Shown in pieces: positions 1 through 5,400 of a stretch of 17,306 nucleotides of DNA. The stretch spans positions 1 to 17,306 of the forward strand of contig CALGUM010000066.1 of assembly GCA_937902295.1 (NCBI GenBank). Direction: 5' to 3'. This DNA comes from an uncultured Candidatus Saccharibacteria bacterium. Lineage in GTDB: Bacteria; Patescibacteriota; Saccharimonadia; Saccharimonadales; Saccharimonadaceae. Position 1 is the first letter of the stretch; every line of letters starts with the position of its first letter. Under the pieces are notes generated by a model. It was not told the origin of the DNA and did no database searches. It worked only from the letters and a program-made list of their open reading frames with translations. Made by a program: the position numbers and the translations under genes.

Positions 1-1
1 G

Positions 2-736
2 TTGGGAGCATGGGTCCTGCGGCACAAACAGTTACTAAGGCACGCAGCAACTCAGGCGACTGTGGTGGCGGTCGCGTGTTCGTCGCTGATTGTAGTGTGG
101 GCGAGTCATTCAAGAAGTGCCTGGCTTGGTGTGGTGGCAGCTGGTATGGCGCTGCTCGTAGCAGTGCTACCACGGCGAGCTGCACTGCTGAGTGTCGCCG
201 GAGGAGTGCTGAGTATTGCCCTCATCTTGAGCGGTATTGTCGCAATGCGCGATCACCCCGTAGTGTCGAATGTATTTTTCCATAACAATCAGGATGGCGG
301 GAGTGAGCATAAGTCTGACGATGGCCACCTCGAATCGCTCCAGCATGGTGTAGAGGCAGCGGTGAATGCGCCAGCCGGCGAGGGGATTGGTAGTGCAGGC
401 TCTGCTTCTCTGCTGGCCGACGACCCAGTAATTATTGAAAACCAATTTCTTCTGATGGCACATGAGTCGGGATGGCTCGGATTATTGTTGCAACTCGCTT
501 TACTTATTACGGTACTGTTACGACTTTGGCACTTGCGCCGTGATTGGTTGTGTCTGGGGGTTGGTGCTGCAGGAGTCGGGATGATTGTCATTGGCATGCT
601 GCTGCCGGTATGGGCAGACGATGTGGTTGGATTGTATTGGTGGGGAATTGCTGGACTCGCACTTGGGAGCTCTGCTAGAATACGAACAAATGTCAACAAC
701 ACCAAAACACACTCGCGCCACAAAAAAGCAGTATGA
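2..736 (+). CDS. O-antigen ligase / Wzy-like polymerase, C-terminal part (5' end outside window)
   Basis: The reading frame is open to the window edge, so the true start lies upstream; the visible part is 244 residues. It shows about six membrane segments (roughly residues 20-34, 41-57, 62-82, 153-175, 183-203, 207-222) and one long extracytoplasmic loop (about 83-150) rich in His, Asp and Glu. The motif SHSRSAWLG at 35-43 and an ENQFL motif at 146-150 ahead of a helix resemble the Wzy_C/O-antigen ligase family, which joins or polymerises undecaprenyl-linked glycans on the outer face of the membrane. The family call comes from topology plus these motifs; the exact substrate cannot be told. 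Its last 47 bases overlap the following LexA-like gene. Confidence 0.68.
   Translation: MGAWVLRHKQLLRHAATQATVVAVACSSLIVVWASHSRSAWLGVVAAGMALLVAVLPRRAALLSVAGGVLSIALILSGIVAMRDHPVVSNVFFHNNQDGGSEHKSDDGHLESLQHGVEAAVNAPAGEGIGSAGSASLLADDPVIIENQFLLMAHESGWLGLLLQLALLITVLLRLWHLRRDWLCLGVGAAGVGMIVIGMLLPVWADDVVGLYWWGIAGLALGSSARIRTNVNNTKTHSRHKKAV
676..681 (+). promoter_or_regulatory. -10 box (TAGAAT) for LexA-like gene
   Basis: TAGAAT preceded by TGC (extended -10 form), eight bases before the ATG at 690 and inside the upstream coding region. A transcript from here would start at or within a base or two of the start codon. Confidence 0.5.
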
Positions 737-1079
737 ACTACTAAGTTTTATCGATGGGTTTATAAAAGGAAATGGGTACGGCCCCAGCTACCGCGAAATT
801 ATGCGGGCACTTGACTACCGATCGGTCTCGACGGTCGCTACGCATGTAACTGGCCTCATCACAAAAGGCTATCTAGAAAAAACCGACGACTCAGCTCGTT
901 CTCTCAGGGTGGTGACTGCCAGCTCAGCTGCAAATCCTCACAGCCTGACATGGCTGACACGCGAGTTAGCTGCAAAACGCACCCACGCGCAGCAAGAAAA
1001 TGATGAGTCGTCTGTCCAGGCGATCGACCGCGTGGCTCAATTATTCGGGATCGACCTGAATCTGGCTACTTCAAAATAG
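690..1079 (+). CDS. LexA-type winged-helix DNA-binding protein lacking the S24 protease domain
   Basis: A protein of 129 residues. Residues 12-75 match the N-terminal LexA DNA-binding domain: a first helix (about 12-27), the GPSYREI turn and helix at 31-37, a recognition helix around 45-59, and a beta wing ending in SLRVV at 71-75. Classical LexA is near 200 residues and carries a Ser/Lys S24 self-cleavage domain; here the remaining 50 residues are low-complexity and polar, with no AG cleavage site or catalytic Ser/Lys pair visible. The ATG at 690 is chosen because the fold begins just after it and a -10 box precedes it; the frame stays open upstream within the previous gene, but that extension looks like antisense-quality sequence. 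It probably represses transcription, but RecA-triggered self-cleavage seems unlikely. Confidence 0.72.
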   Translation: MSTTPKHTRATKKQYELLSFIDGFIKGNGYGPSYREIMRALDYRSVSTVATHVTGLITKGYLEKTDDSARSLRVVTASSAANPHSLTWLTRELAAKRTHAQQENDESSVQAIDRVAQLFGIDLNLATSK

Positions 1080-1092
1080 TTTCGACTACTGG

Positions 1093-1098
1093 TATTAT
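1093..1098 (+). promoter_or_regulatory. -10 box (TATTAT) for the 677-residue cell-wall protein
   Basis: TATTAT, with the overlapping alternative TATAAG at 1096-1101, 10-13 bases before the ATG at 1112. No Shine-Dalgarno sequence is visible in the short gap. Confidence 0.45.
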
Positions 1099-1111
1099 AA
1101 GCATAACTACC

Positions 1112-3145
1112 ATGAACCCGAATCAACCATATCCACCCCAGTCACCCGCCCCCACGTCCCCACCTAGCGAGGGATATTCGACTGATCCACAGGCCTACCA
1201 ACCTCCGCAGCACGATACCATTCCGCAGCCGCAGCCATATCAGCCCCCTCAAAATAACTGGTCACAGCCCCCCAGTCAGGCGTATCCTGCGTCTCCACAG
1301 GTTGCGCGGCCCTATGAAATGTCAGATACTCAGCCCACGTACACGCCACCACCGCGGCCAAAAACGTACGGCAAGGCGCCACTGCCTATCCGTATCGCAC
1401 AGTGGCTAAAGCGTCGCTGGTACGTACCGTTGCTTGTCATTGTTCTACTGCTATTAGTCGGCAATGTCGTATGGCAGGTGCTCTATCCGCTCAATGCACT
1501 GCCGCCAAACCTTCGTGTCGACGGGCAAAATGTCGGCGGCATGGAACGGGATAAGGCAGTGTCGGAACTCAACAAAGCCTACAGCCGTCTAAAAGTCGAC
1601 CTATACTTTGGCGACGCATCGGTGCCATACAAGACACCAACTGCAGGCGAACTTGGTATCGAAGTGGATAGCACCGAGCGACTCTCGCAGGTCTCCTACC
1701 CGTTTGCGCTGCGTTTTGTGCCGACATCCTATTGGTGGGTAGCGAATACAATACAAGTTGACGGCCCTACGTATAACCACGACGGCCCTACGCTTGACAC
1801 CTACGCACTTAATAATCTTGGCGAAGACTGTGTGATTCCAGCGACTAACGCCACATTACGACTCGACGACAATCAATTTGCAGTCGTCGCTTCTGAGCCA
1901 GGGGGACGCTGTAATTTGACAGAATTCAAGCAGGCGGTAAGTAGCGTTACATACGAAGAAGGATTTAGCGTCAAGACGGACATGCGCGCAGTCGAAGCAC
2001 CTCTAACTGATGACATTGCCCAGCAAGTTGCCGACGAACTCAATAACAATCTTCGTAGTGACATGCCACTGCAAGCAGGCGGTGAGACAACAGAGGTAAA
2101 ATCCGCTACTGTAAAAAGCTGGTTATCTTTTCGAGCGTACGTGCCAGAAGATGATAGCGATGGAAACGACGACAAGCCGCAGCTTCTATATACCATTGAA
2201 CCAGATCGTGTTGAGCGATATCTCCGAACCAGTGGTATCGCATCAAAGGTAGAGAAGAAACCAGGCACCACGCGAGTATCAACTACAGATTTTACCGAGA
2301 CAGCCCGCACGAACGGTGAGTCGGGCGTACTAATCGATATCAAAAAAACAATTGCGAGTATTGACCCATTTGTGGCAGGGCGTGCAACCCGCGCAACGGT
2401 GTCTGTCGGGCCAGTGCCGCCAACCATGCAGTTTACGCGCACCTACACACCGACCGAAGTAGGATACCGTGCGTTGGTGCAGCAATTCTCAGAAGACAAC
2501 CCAGGTACTATCGCAATCTCACTTATCGAACTATCCGGCCGGCGTCCGTATTTCTCGGTTGCGGCGAACGAATCTGCGGCACTGCCAGCAGCAGGCGTGG
2601 AGGGGATGTACGTCGCCTATGCGGTTCAAAAAGGTATAGAAGACGGGGTGACGCAACCTACCGATACGGTATTTGGCAGCATGTCGTACAAAGAATGTAT
2701 GGAAGCTGCGGTTACCACTCAGGATAGCGAATGTATCGCGGCGCTTGTCCGTGGCATCGGGAGTGCTACGACCCAGGCTCGTCTCGCAGAGATAGGACTC
2801 CGTGACACCTCATTTAGTGGCGACGTGACGACTACGAGTGCACGCGACATGGCGACATTTATGCGTAGACTCAACGAATCTGACTTGCCGATATCGAAGC
2901 ATGGTGAACTCATACAGCTCATGAACGATGTGAGCGTACGTGGGGGCATGAAGTCGGTTACCTCGAGCGCTCGAGTTGTCGGCGGTACTCAGACAGAGAA
3001 AAACTACAACGAAATGGCCTTTGTGACAGAAAAAGGGCGGTTTGTAGTCGGTATGATGAGCGACGGATCTGCTGGCGAAGAAACTGCCGCCAAGCTCCTA
3101 AAAGCAATCATTGCCATTCGGCAACAAAAACTAGACGCTCGCTAG
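1112..3145 (+). CDS. Membrane-anchored peptidoglycan-binding-4 / degenerate beta-lactamase-like protein
   Basis: A protein of 677 residues. Residues 1-95 are a Pro/Gln/Tyr-rich cytoplasmic tail; basic residues KRRWY lead into one membrane helix (about 104-125), so the rest is outside the cell. After the helix, the NVGGMERDKAVSELNKAY motif (about 139-157) fits the PG_binding_4 (YoaR/VanW-associated) family. The C-terminal 220 residues follow the plan of class A beta-lactamase/D,D-peptidase folds, but the three active-site motifs are gone: SxxK is GVEG at 495-498, SDN is SEC at 539-541, and KTG reads VGG at 623-625. Likely a non-enzymatic wall-binding or scaffold protein; the fold assignment is from pattern, not alignment. 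It ends just before the tRNA promoter. Confidence 0.65.
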   Translation: MNPNQPYPPQSPAPTSPPSEGYSTDPQAYQPPQHDTIPQPQPYQPPQNNWSQPPSQAYPASPQVARPYEMSDTQPTYTPPPRPKTYGKAPLPIRIAQWLKRRWYVPLLVIVLLLLVGNVVWQVLYPLNALPPNLRVDGQNVGGMERDKAVSELNKAYSRLKVDLYFGDASVPYKTPTAGELGIEVDSTERLSQVSYPFALRFVPTSYWWVANTIQVDGPTYNHDGPTLDTYALNNLGEDCVIPATNATLRLDDNQFAVVASEPGGRCNLTEFKQAVSSVTYEEGFSVKTDMRAVEAPLTDDIAQQVADELNNNLRSDMPLQAGGETTEVKSATVKSWLSFRAYVPEDDSDGNDDKPQLLYTIEPDRVERYLRTSGIASKVEKKPGTTRVSTTDFTETARTNGESGVLIDIKKTIASIDPFVAGRATRATVSVGPVPPTMQFTRTYTPTEVGYRALVQQFSEDNPGTIAISLIELSGRRPYFSVAANESAALPAAGVEGMYVAYAVQKGIEDGVTQPTDTVFGSMSYKECMEAAVTTQDSECIAALVRGIGSATTQARLAEIGLRDTSFSGDVTTTSARDMATFMRRLNESDLPISKHGELIQLMNDVSVRGGMKSVTSSARVVGGTQTEKNYNEMAFVTEKGRFVVGMMSDGSAGEETAAKLLKAIIAIRQQKLDAR

Positions 3146-3149
3146 TTGC

Positions 3150-3178
3150 TTGACTACTGAGGGGTGGGACGATATAAT
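3150..3178 (+). promoter_or_regulatory. Sigma-70-type promoter of tRNA-Asn
   Basis: TTGACT at 3150-3155 and a perfect TATAAT at 3173-3178 with a 17-base spacer. Transcription would begin around 3185, a few bases before the mature tRNA. It starts only 5 bases after the preceding stop codon. Confidence 0.85.
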
Positions 3179-3189
3179 ACGACAAGTAA

Positions 3190-3264
3190 TCCCGCGTAGC
3201 TCAGTGGTAGAGCGGTTGGCTGTTAACCAATAGGTCACTGGTTCGAGCCCAGTCGCGGGAGCCA
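3190..3264 (+). tRNA. tRNA-Asn (anticodon GTT), CCA encoded
   Basis: A complete cloverleaf. The acceptor strand TCCCGCG (3190-3196) pairs fully with CGCGGGA (3254-3260), followed by discriminator G3261 and encoded CCA 3262-3264. The anticodon stem GTTGG/CCAAT (3215-3219 / 3227-3231) encloses loop CTGTTAA with anticodon GTT at 3222-3224, which reads Asn codons. The T arm is ACTGG-TTCGAGC-CCAGT. Its 3' end is the sequence that recurs, more or less degraded, after many genes further along. Confidence 0.95.
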
Positions 3265-3396
3265 GACCAAGCAGAGAAAAACGTAGACCTAGTTCCTAGA
3301 CCTACAATAACTTCTCTCCTTGGTCATCCAAGAAAGAATATATAGCAATTACAAGCTACAATGTTGGAACCGTCATAAATGGCGGTTCTTTCATTT
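3265..3396 (+). ncRNA. Structured trailer RNA after tRNA-Asn, copy 1 (with terminator)
   Basis: Starts directly after the tRNA CCA. Helix A: GACCAAG 3265-3271 pairs with CTTGGTC 3319-3325, then a C-C mismatch (3272/3318), then AGAGAA 3273-3278 with TTCTCT 3312-3317. Inside is a hairpin 3283-3305: GTAG/CTAC, an AC/AC internal loop, CTAG/CTAG, loop TTC. Helix B: TAGC 3343-3346 with GCTA 3355-3358 around loop AATTACAA. A Rho-independent terminator follows: GAACCGTC 3367-3374 with GGCGGTTC 3381-3388 and a T-rich tail. The same plan with different paired bases is seen at 9651-9781. It would be co-transcribed with the tRNA. I do not recognise a known RNA family; pairing is by eye. Confidence 0.5.
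3367..3396 (+). terminator. Rho-independent terminator after tRNA-Asn unit
   Basis: Eight-pair stem GAACCGTC/GGCGGTTC (one G-T pair) with loop ATAAAT, followed by TTTCATTTT. Its sequence resembles the terminator of the second structured unit at 9757-9780. Confidence 0.75.
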
Positions 3397-3408
3397 TACC
3401 CCTGTAAA

Positions 3409-3480
3409 CTGGTTCGAACCCAGCCCGTCTCCTCCTGAAGGAGCAAGCACCCCAAAAGCTGACCCGTTCCCTAGACCTTT
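3409..3480 (+). repeat. Degenerate tRNA T-arm plus trailer-motif remnant
   Basis: CTGGTTCGAACCCAG (3409-3423) differs at one position from the tRNA-Asn T arm (3238-3252). About 37 bases further on, 3461-3477 repeats the GACC-GTTCC-GACC core seen inside both structured units. No acceptor stem, CCA or outer helix can be formed, so this looks like a decayed third copy of 'tRNA 3' end plus trailer'. Confidence 0.4.
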
Positions 3481-3487
3481 CCTAGTT

Positions 3488-3730
3488 CTACAAACCTAAT
3501 TTGCTAGTGATGTCTTCGACTGCAGTTTGACCTTGTTCGGTCACTGAAGTTACAGCCTCGGTTGCGCCATCCGTAACAGAAGTAACCGCTTCAGTTGCAC
3601 CGCCTGCTATATCTTGTACTTCTTGTACGCCTGGAATTTCACCCAAACCTCCTACGACGTCTCCAACCGAACCAGCAGCTGCGTCTGTAACACCCCCGAT
3701 TAAGTTTTGTATAGAATCGAATAATCCCAT
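3488..3730 (-). CDS. Small glycine/alanine/threonine-rich repeat protein (80 residues), unknown
   Basis: Begins MGLFDSIQNLIGG, an amphipathic start, and continues with glycine-rich segments. A duplicated GATEAVTSVT unit occurs (about residues 44-53 and 55-64). There is no membrane-length hydrophobic segment and no signal peptide. The start is supported by a strong Shine-Dalgarno AAAGGAGA about five bases before the ATG, unusual in this window. It lies 11 bases downstream of the HxlR-like regulator on the same strand and is probably co-transcribed with it. I do not recognise a family; the regular glycine pattern would suit a membrane-active or self-assembling amphipathic protein, but that is inference. 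Confidence 0.72.
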   Translation of the reverse strand: MGLFDSIQNLIGGVTDAAAGSVGDVVGGLGEIPGVQEVQDIAGGATEAVTSVTDGATEAVTSVTEQGQTAVEDITSKLGL

Positions 3731-3741
3731 TTTGCTCTCCT

Positions 3742-4047
3742 TTACTTATTAATTACTAAACTCTCTATATCCCTTATTAGAGGACGAAAGTCTTCGGATT
3801 TTTCGGTTATGAAGTAATGATTTTCAATTCCGTGCTGGCGGCAATCTACCAAACCTTCAGCTTTAAGAACTGTTAACTTCTTGGATAGGGTCACGGCATT
3901 AATATCCGTCATCCTTTTCAGCTCGTTGAATGACTTTTCACCAAAGTTCATTAGCTCATAAAGAATTAACACATTACTAGAGTCGCCAATGATCTTAGCG
4001 ATGCTTTTGGTCTTAACGATTTGTTCTTGACTATATATTGTACGCAT
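3742..4047 (-). CDS. HxlR/ArsR-like winged-helix transcriptional regulator
   Basis: A protein of 101 residues. It follows the HxlR layout: SIAKIIGDSSNVLILYEL (about 15-32), FNELKRMTDINAVTLSKKL (about 40-58, helix-turn-helix), LKAEGLVDCR (about 61-70) and a wing ending in YFITEKSEDFRPLI. HxlR proteins usually carry an N-terminal redox-sensing Cys before this region; none is present here, so an ArsR/PadR-type wHTH is an alternative. It heads a two-gene unit with the small glycine-rich protein and is divergent from the basic protein at 4133. Two TTACTAGT repeats in the intergenic region suggest that it regulates itself. Confidence 0.7.
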   Translation of the reverse strand: MRTIYSQEQIVKTKSIAKIIGDSSNVLILYELMNFGEKSFNELKRMTDINAVTLSKKLTVLKAEGLVDCRQHGIENHYFITEKSEDFRPLIRDIESLVINK

Positions 4048-4060
4048 TGGTATACTTTAT

Positions 4061-4088
4061 TTACTAGTTAATGATACTTACTAGTATA
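4061..4088 (-). promoter_or_regulatory. Promoter with paired ACTAGTAA operator repeats for the HxlR-like unit
   Basis: TTACTAGT occurs at 4061-4068 and again at 4078-4085, 17 bases apart on plus coordinates. The second overlaps a minus-strand TATACT (4088-4083) that can act as -10, with a weak TTGCAC at 4110-4105 as -35. Repeats overlapping a promoter beside a wHTH gene are typical of autoregulation; binding itself is inferred. Confidence 0.5.
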
Positions 4089-4132
4089 GCAGACAAGTGA
4101 TTTTGTGCAAATATTAATCAAAGGAGGTATCG

Positions 4133-4324
4133 ATGAAACTATCAAAGCTAAATTTGAATCATAAGAAGATTAGTAAAAAGCAGGCTATGGAAGACATGCG
4201 ATATCTTCAGAAAAAGATATCTGGCAAAAGTGTTTATGCTAACATTAAATCGGTGTACAAGAGAGTCCCGAAGCACAAGAACCGAAGTTATATAACTCAG
4301 TTTAATGCATTGCGAGGCAATTAA
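4133..4324 (+). CDS. Small basic protein (63 residues), unknown
   Basis: Very rich in Lys and Arg with few acidic residues, mainly helical in character (KKQAMEDMRYLQKKI at about 19-33) and with no hydrophobic segment; a nucleic-acid-binding role would suit the charge but no known domain is visible. The start is well supported by a near-perfect Shine-Dalgarno AAAGGAGG (4120-4127) five bases before the ATG, in contrast to most genes nearby. It is divergent from the HxlR-like regulator, with the TTACTAGT repeats between them. After its stop, 4375-4400 can form a nine-pair hairpin with one bulge but has no T-run. Confidence 0.62.
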   Translation: MKLSKLNLNHKKISKKQAMEDMRYLQKKISGKSVYANIKSVYKRVPKHKNRSYITQFNALRGN

Positions 4325-4410
4325 ACTTTTAATCACACATGTTGTAGTTAATGTTATGTGGGCCAGTATACACAATCTAAAGCAAGCCTAATGCTTAGAT
4401 CTGTATTTGC

Positions 4411-4416
4411 TAGAAT
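4411..4416 (+). promoter_or_regulatory. -10 box (TAGAAT) deciding the start of the HhH protein
   Basis: TAGAAT directly abuts a first ATG at 4417; the next in-frame ATG is at 4423. Transcription begins about seven bases after a -10 box, so the ATG at 4417 would lie upstream of the transcript and 4423 would be at its very 5' end. Confidence 0.55.
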
Positions 4417-4422
4417 ATGAAT

Positions 4423-4614
4423 ATGAGTAATACCGAAAATGATCTTCCAGCATCGATAGGTAGACCAGCTACAAGCGCCTTATTGTCTGCAAACATAACG
4501 AGCTTGAAGCAGGTCGCAGATCTGACTGACAAAGAACTGCTCGCGCTTCATGGAGTTGGCCCGAAGGCGGTTAGAATATTGAGAGAGTACATAGAAGAAG
4601 TCCGTGACCTGTAA
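4423..4614 (+). CDS. Small helix-hairpin-helix domain protein (63 residues)
   Basis: The whole protein is one helix-hairpin-helix unit of the type found in RNA polymerase alpha C-terminal-like domains: LPASIGRPATSALLSANI followed by LKQVADLTDKELLALHGVG and PKAVRILREYI. The LHGVGPKAV turn is the typical HhH hairpin that contacts the DNA backbone. It probably binds DNA non-specifically; partner and role are unknown. The second ATG is chosen because of the -10 box position. Its last codons (VRDL plus TAA) are supplied by the gene-end repeat at 4600-4625, so the repeat overlaps the coding region here, while elsewhere it begins at or just after the stop codon. Confidence 0.72.
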   Translation: MSNTENDLPASIGRPATSALLSANITSLKQVADLTDKELLALHGVGPKAVRILREYIEEVRDL

Positions 4615-4625
4615 TCTGAGCCAAG
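4600..4625 (+). repeat. Gene-end repeat, copy 1
   Basis: GTCCGTGACCTG followed by GAGCCAAG. It overlaps the 3' end of the HhH gene and is followed by a terminator hairpin closely resembling the one at 8238-8262. Confidence 0.65.
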
Positions 4626-4631
4626 CATAAG

Positions 4632-4658
4632 CACTATGATGAAAGTCAAGGTGTTTTT
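4632..4658 (+). terminator. Terminator after HhH gene
   Basis: CACTATG 4632-4638 pairs with CAAGGTG 4647-4653 (six of seven, one A-A mismatch), then TTTTT. Confidence 0.65.
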
Positions 4659-4671
4659 GCTTAGCTTGACG

Positions 4672-5388
4672 TTAATATGCATCATTTTTGTAGCGATACT
4701 CTGTTTCTGTCAGGAACGCATGTGAGCCACGAATAAAACCAAGTGTCTCGTCAATATCACCGAAACGCTTGTCTAACACAGAGTACTCATCGGGTGTAAG
4801 CCAGTGATTTGTGTGGGTTTCCGTTTCAATTATCATTGTGCCCTGAGGATTTACTCCGTGTACAAGAATTAAATATTTGTCTTCTAGCATCTCACTGTTT
4901 TCATCGTAATCAAGTTTGTGGTGTACTCCCACGGCTTTCAGTGTAGCGGTGAGCCCAGTTTCTTCCATAAGTTCACGAGCAGCTGCTTCAAGGATTGTCT
5001 CTCCCCAGCGTATTTTACCTGTTGGGAACCCCCAATATCCTGAATAGGGTTGTTTACGACGCTCTTGAAATAGGAATCTTCCATTGCCATCTTCAATACC
5101 GATATCTACCACAAGTTTGGGCTGCTTCTCGATGACGAGTTCTTCGGTGTCCATTCTATTGGCATATTCTTTGCCTTTGCGAGTTAGCTGGTATTTACCG
5201 TACGATTTTGGAGTGTGTTCGACCATGCCGGCTGTTACCAATTTCTTTATATGAAAAGTACCATGGTCATTGCTGAGTTTAGCTGTACGCGCAAGTTCGG
5301 AAAACGAAGAAACTCCTTGTATAAGTAGTGTGCGTAATATAGCCATCTGGGCTTTGTGTGCATTGGCCTCGTACGATTGTCGGGACAT
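4672..5388 (-). CDS. Winged-helix / Nudix hydrolase fusion protein
   Basis: A protein of 238 residues with two domains. Residues 10-80 are an ArsR/MarR-like winged helix (ILRTLLIQGVSSFSELARTA, then FHIKKLVTAGMVEHTP and a wing to about 72). Residues 90-235 are a Nudix domain with a perfect Nudix box at 124-146: G124, E130, R138-E139-L140, E142-E143, G145-L146, which binds Mg2+ and hydrolyses nucleoside-diphosphate-linked substrates. The order is opposite to NrtR, where the Nudix domain comes first and the HTH second. An intact box suggests real hydrolase activity, so this could be a ligand-controlled repressor or a DNA-tethered enzyme. It lies seven bases after the TIM-barrel gene on the same strand but also has its own TATAAT at the start codon. 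Confidence 0.85.
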   Translation of the reverse strand: MSRQSYEANAHKAQMAILRTLLIQGVSSFSELARTAKLSNDHGTFHIKKLVTAGMVEHTPKSYGKYQLTRKGKEYANRMDTEELVIEKQPKLVVDIGIEDGNGRFLFQERRKQPYSGYWGFPTGKIRWGETILEAAARELMEETGLTATLKAVGVHHKLDYDENSEMLEDKYLILVHGVNPQGTMIIETETHTNHWLTPDEYSVLDKRFGDIDETLGFIRGSHAFLTETEYRYKNDAY

Positions 5389-5394
5389 GACCTA

Positions 5395-5400
5395 ATTATA
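5395..5400 (-). promoter_or_regulatory. -10 box (TATAAT) overlapping the upstream stop codon
   Basis: On the minus strand a perfect TATAAT (5400-5395) contains most of the TAA stop of the TIM-barrel gene and lies six bases before the ATG of the HTH-Nudix gene. Confidence 0.5.

Noticed and set aside
684..695. Possible LexA box (GAAC-N4-GTCA) at the LexA-like start codon
   Set aside because: Two mismatches to GAACNNNNGTTC in the short right arm and no second site; too weak to call.
289..723. Long minus-strand frame opposite the O-antigen ligase-like gene
   Set aside because: No start signal and no recognisable domain; a shadow of the plus-strand gene.
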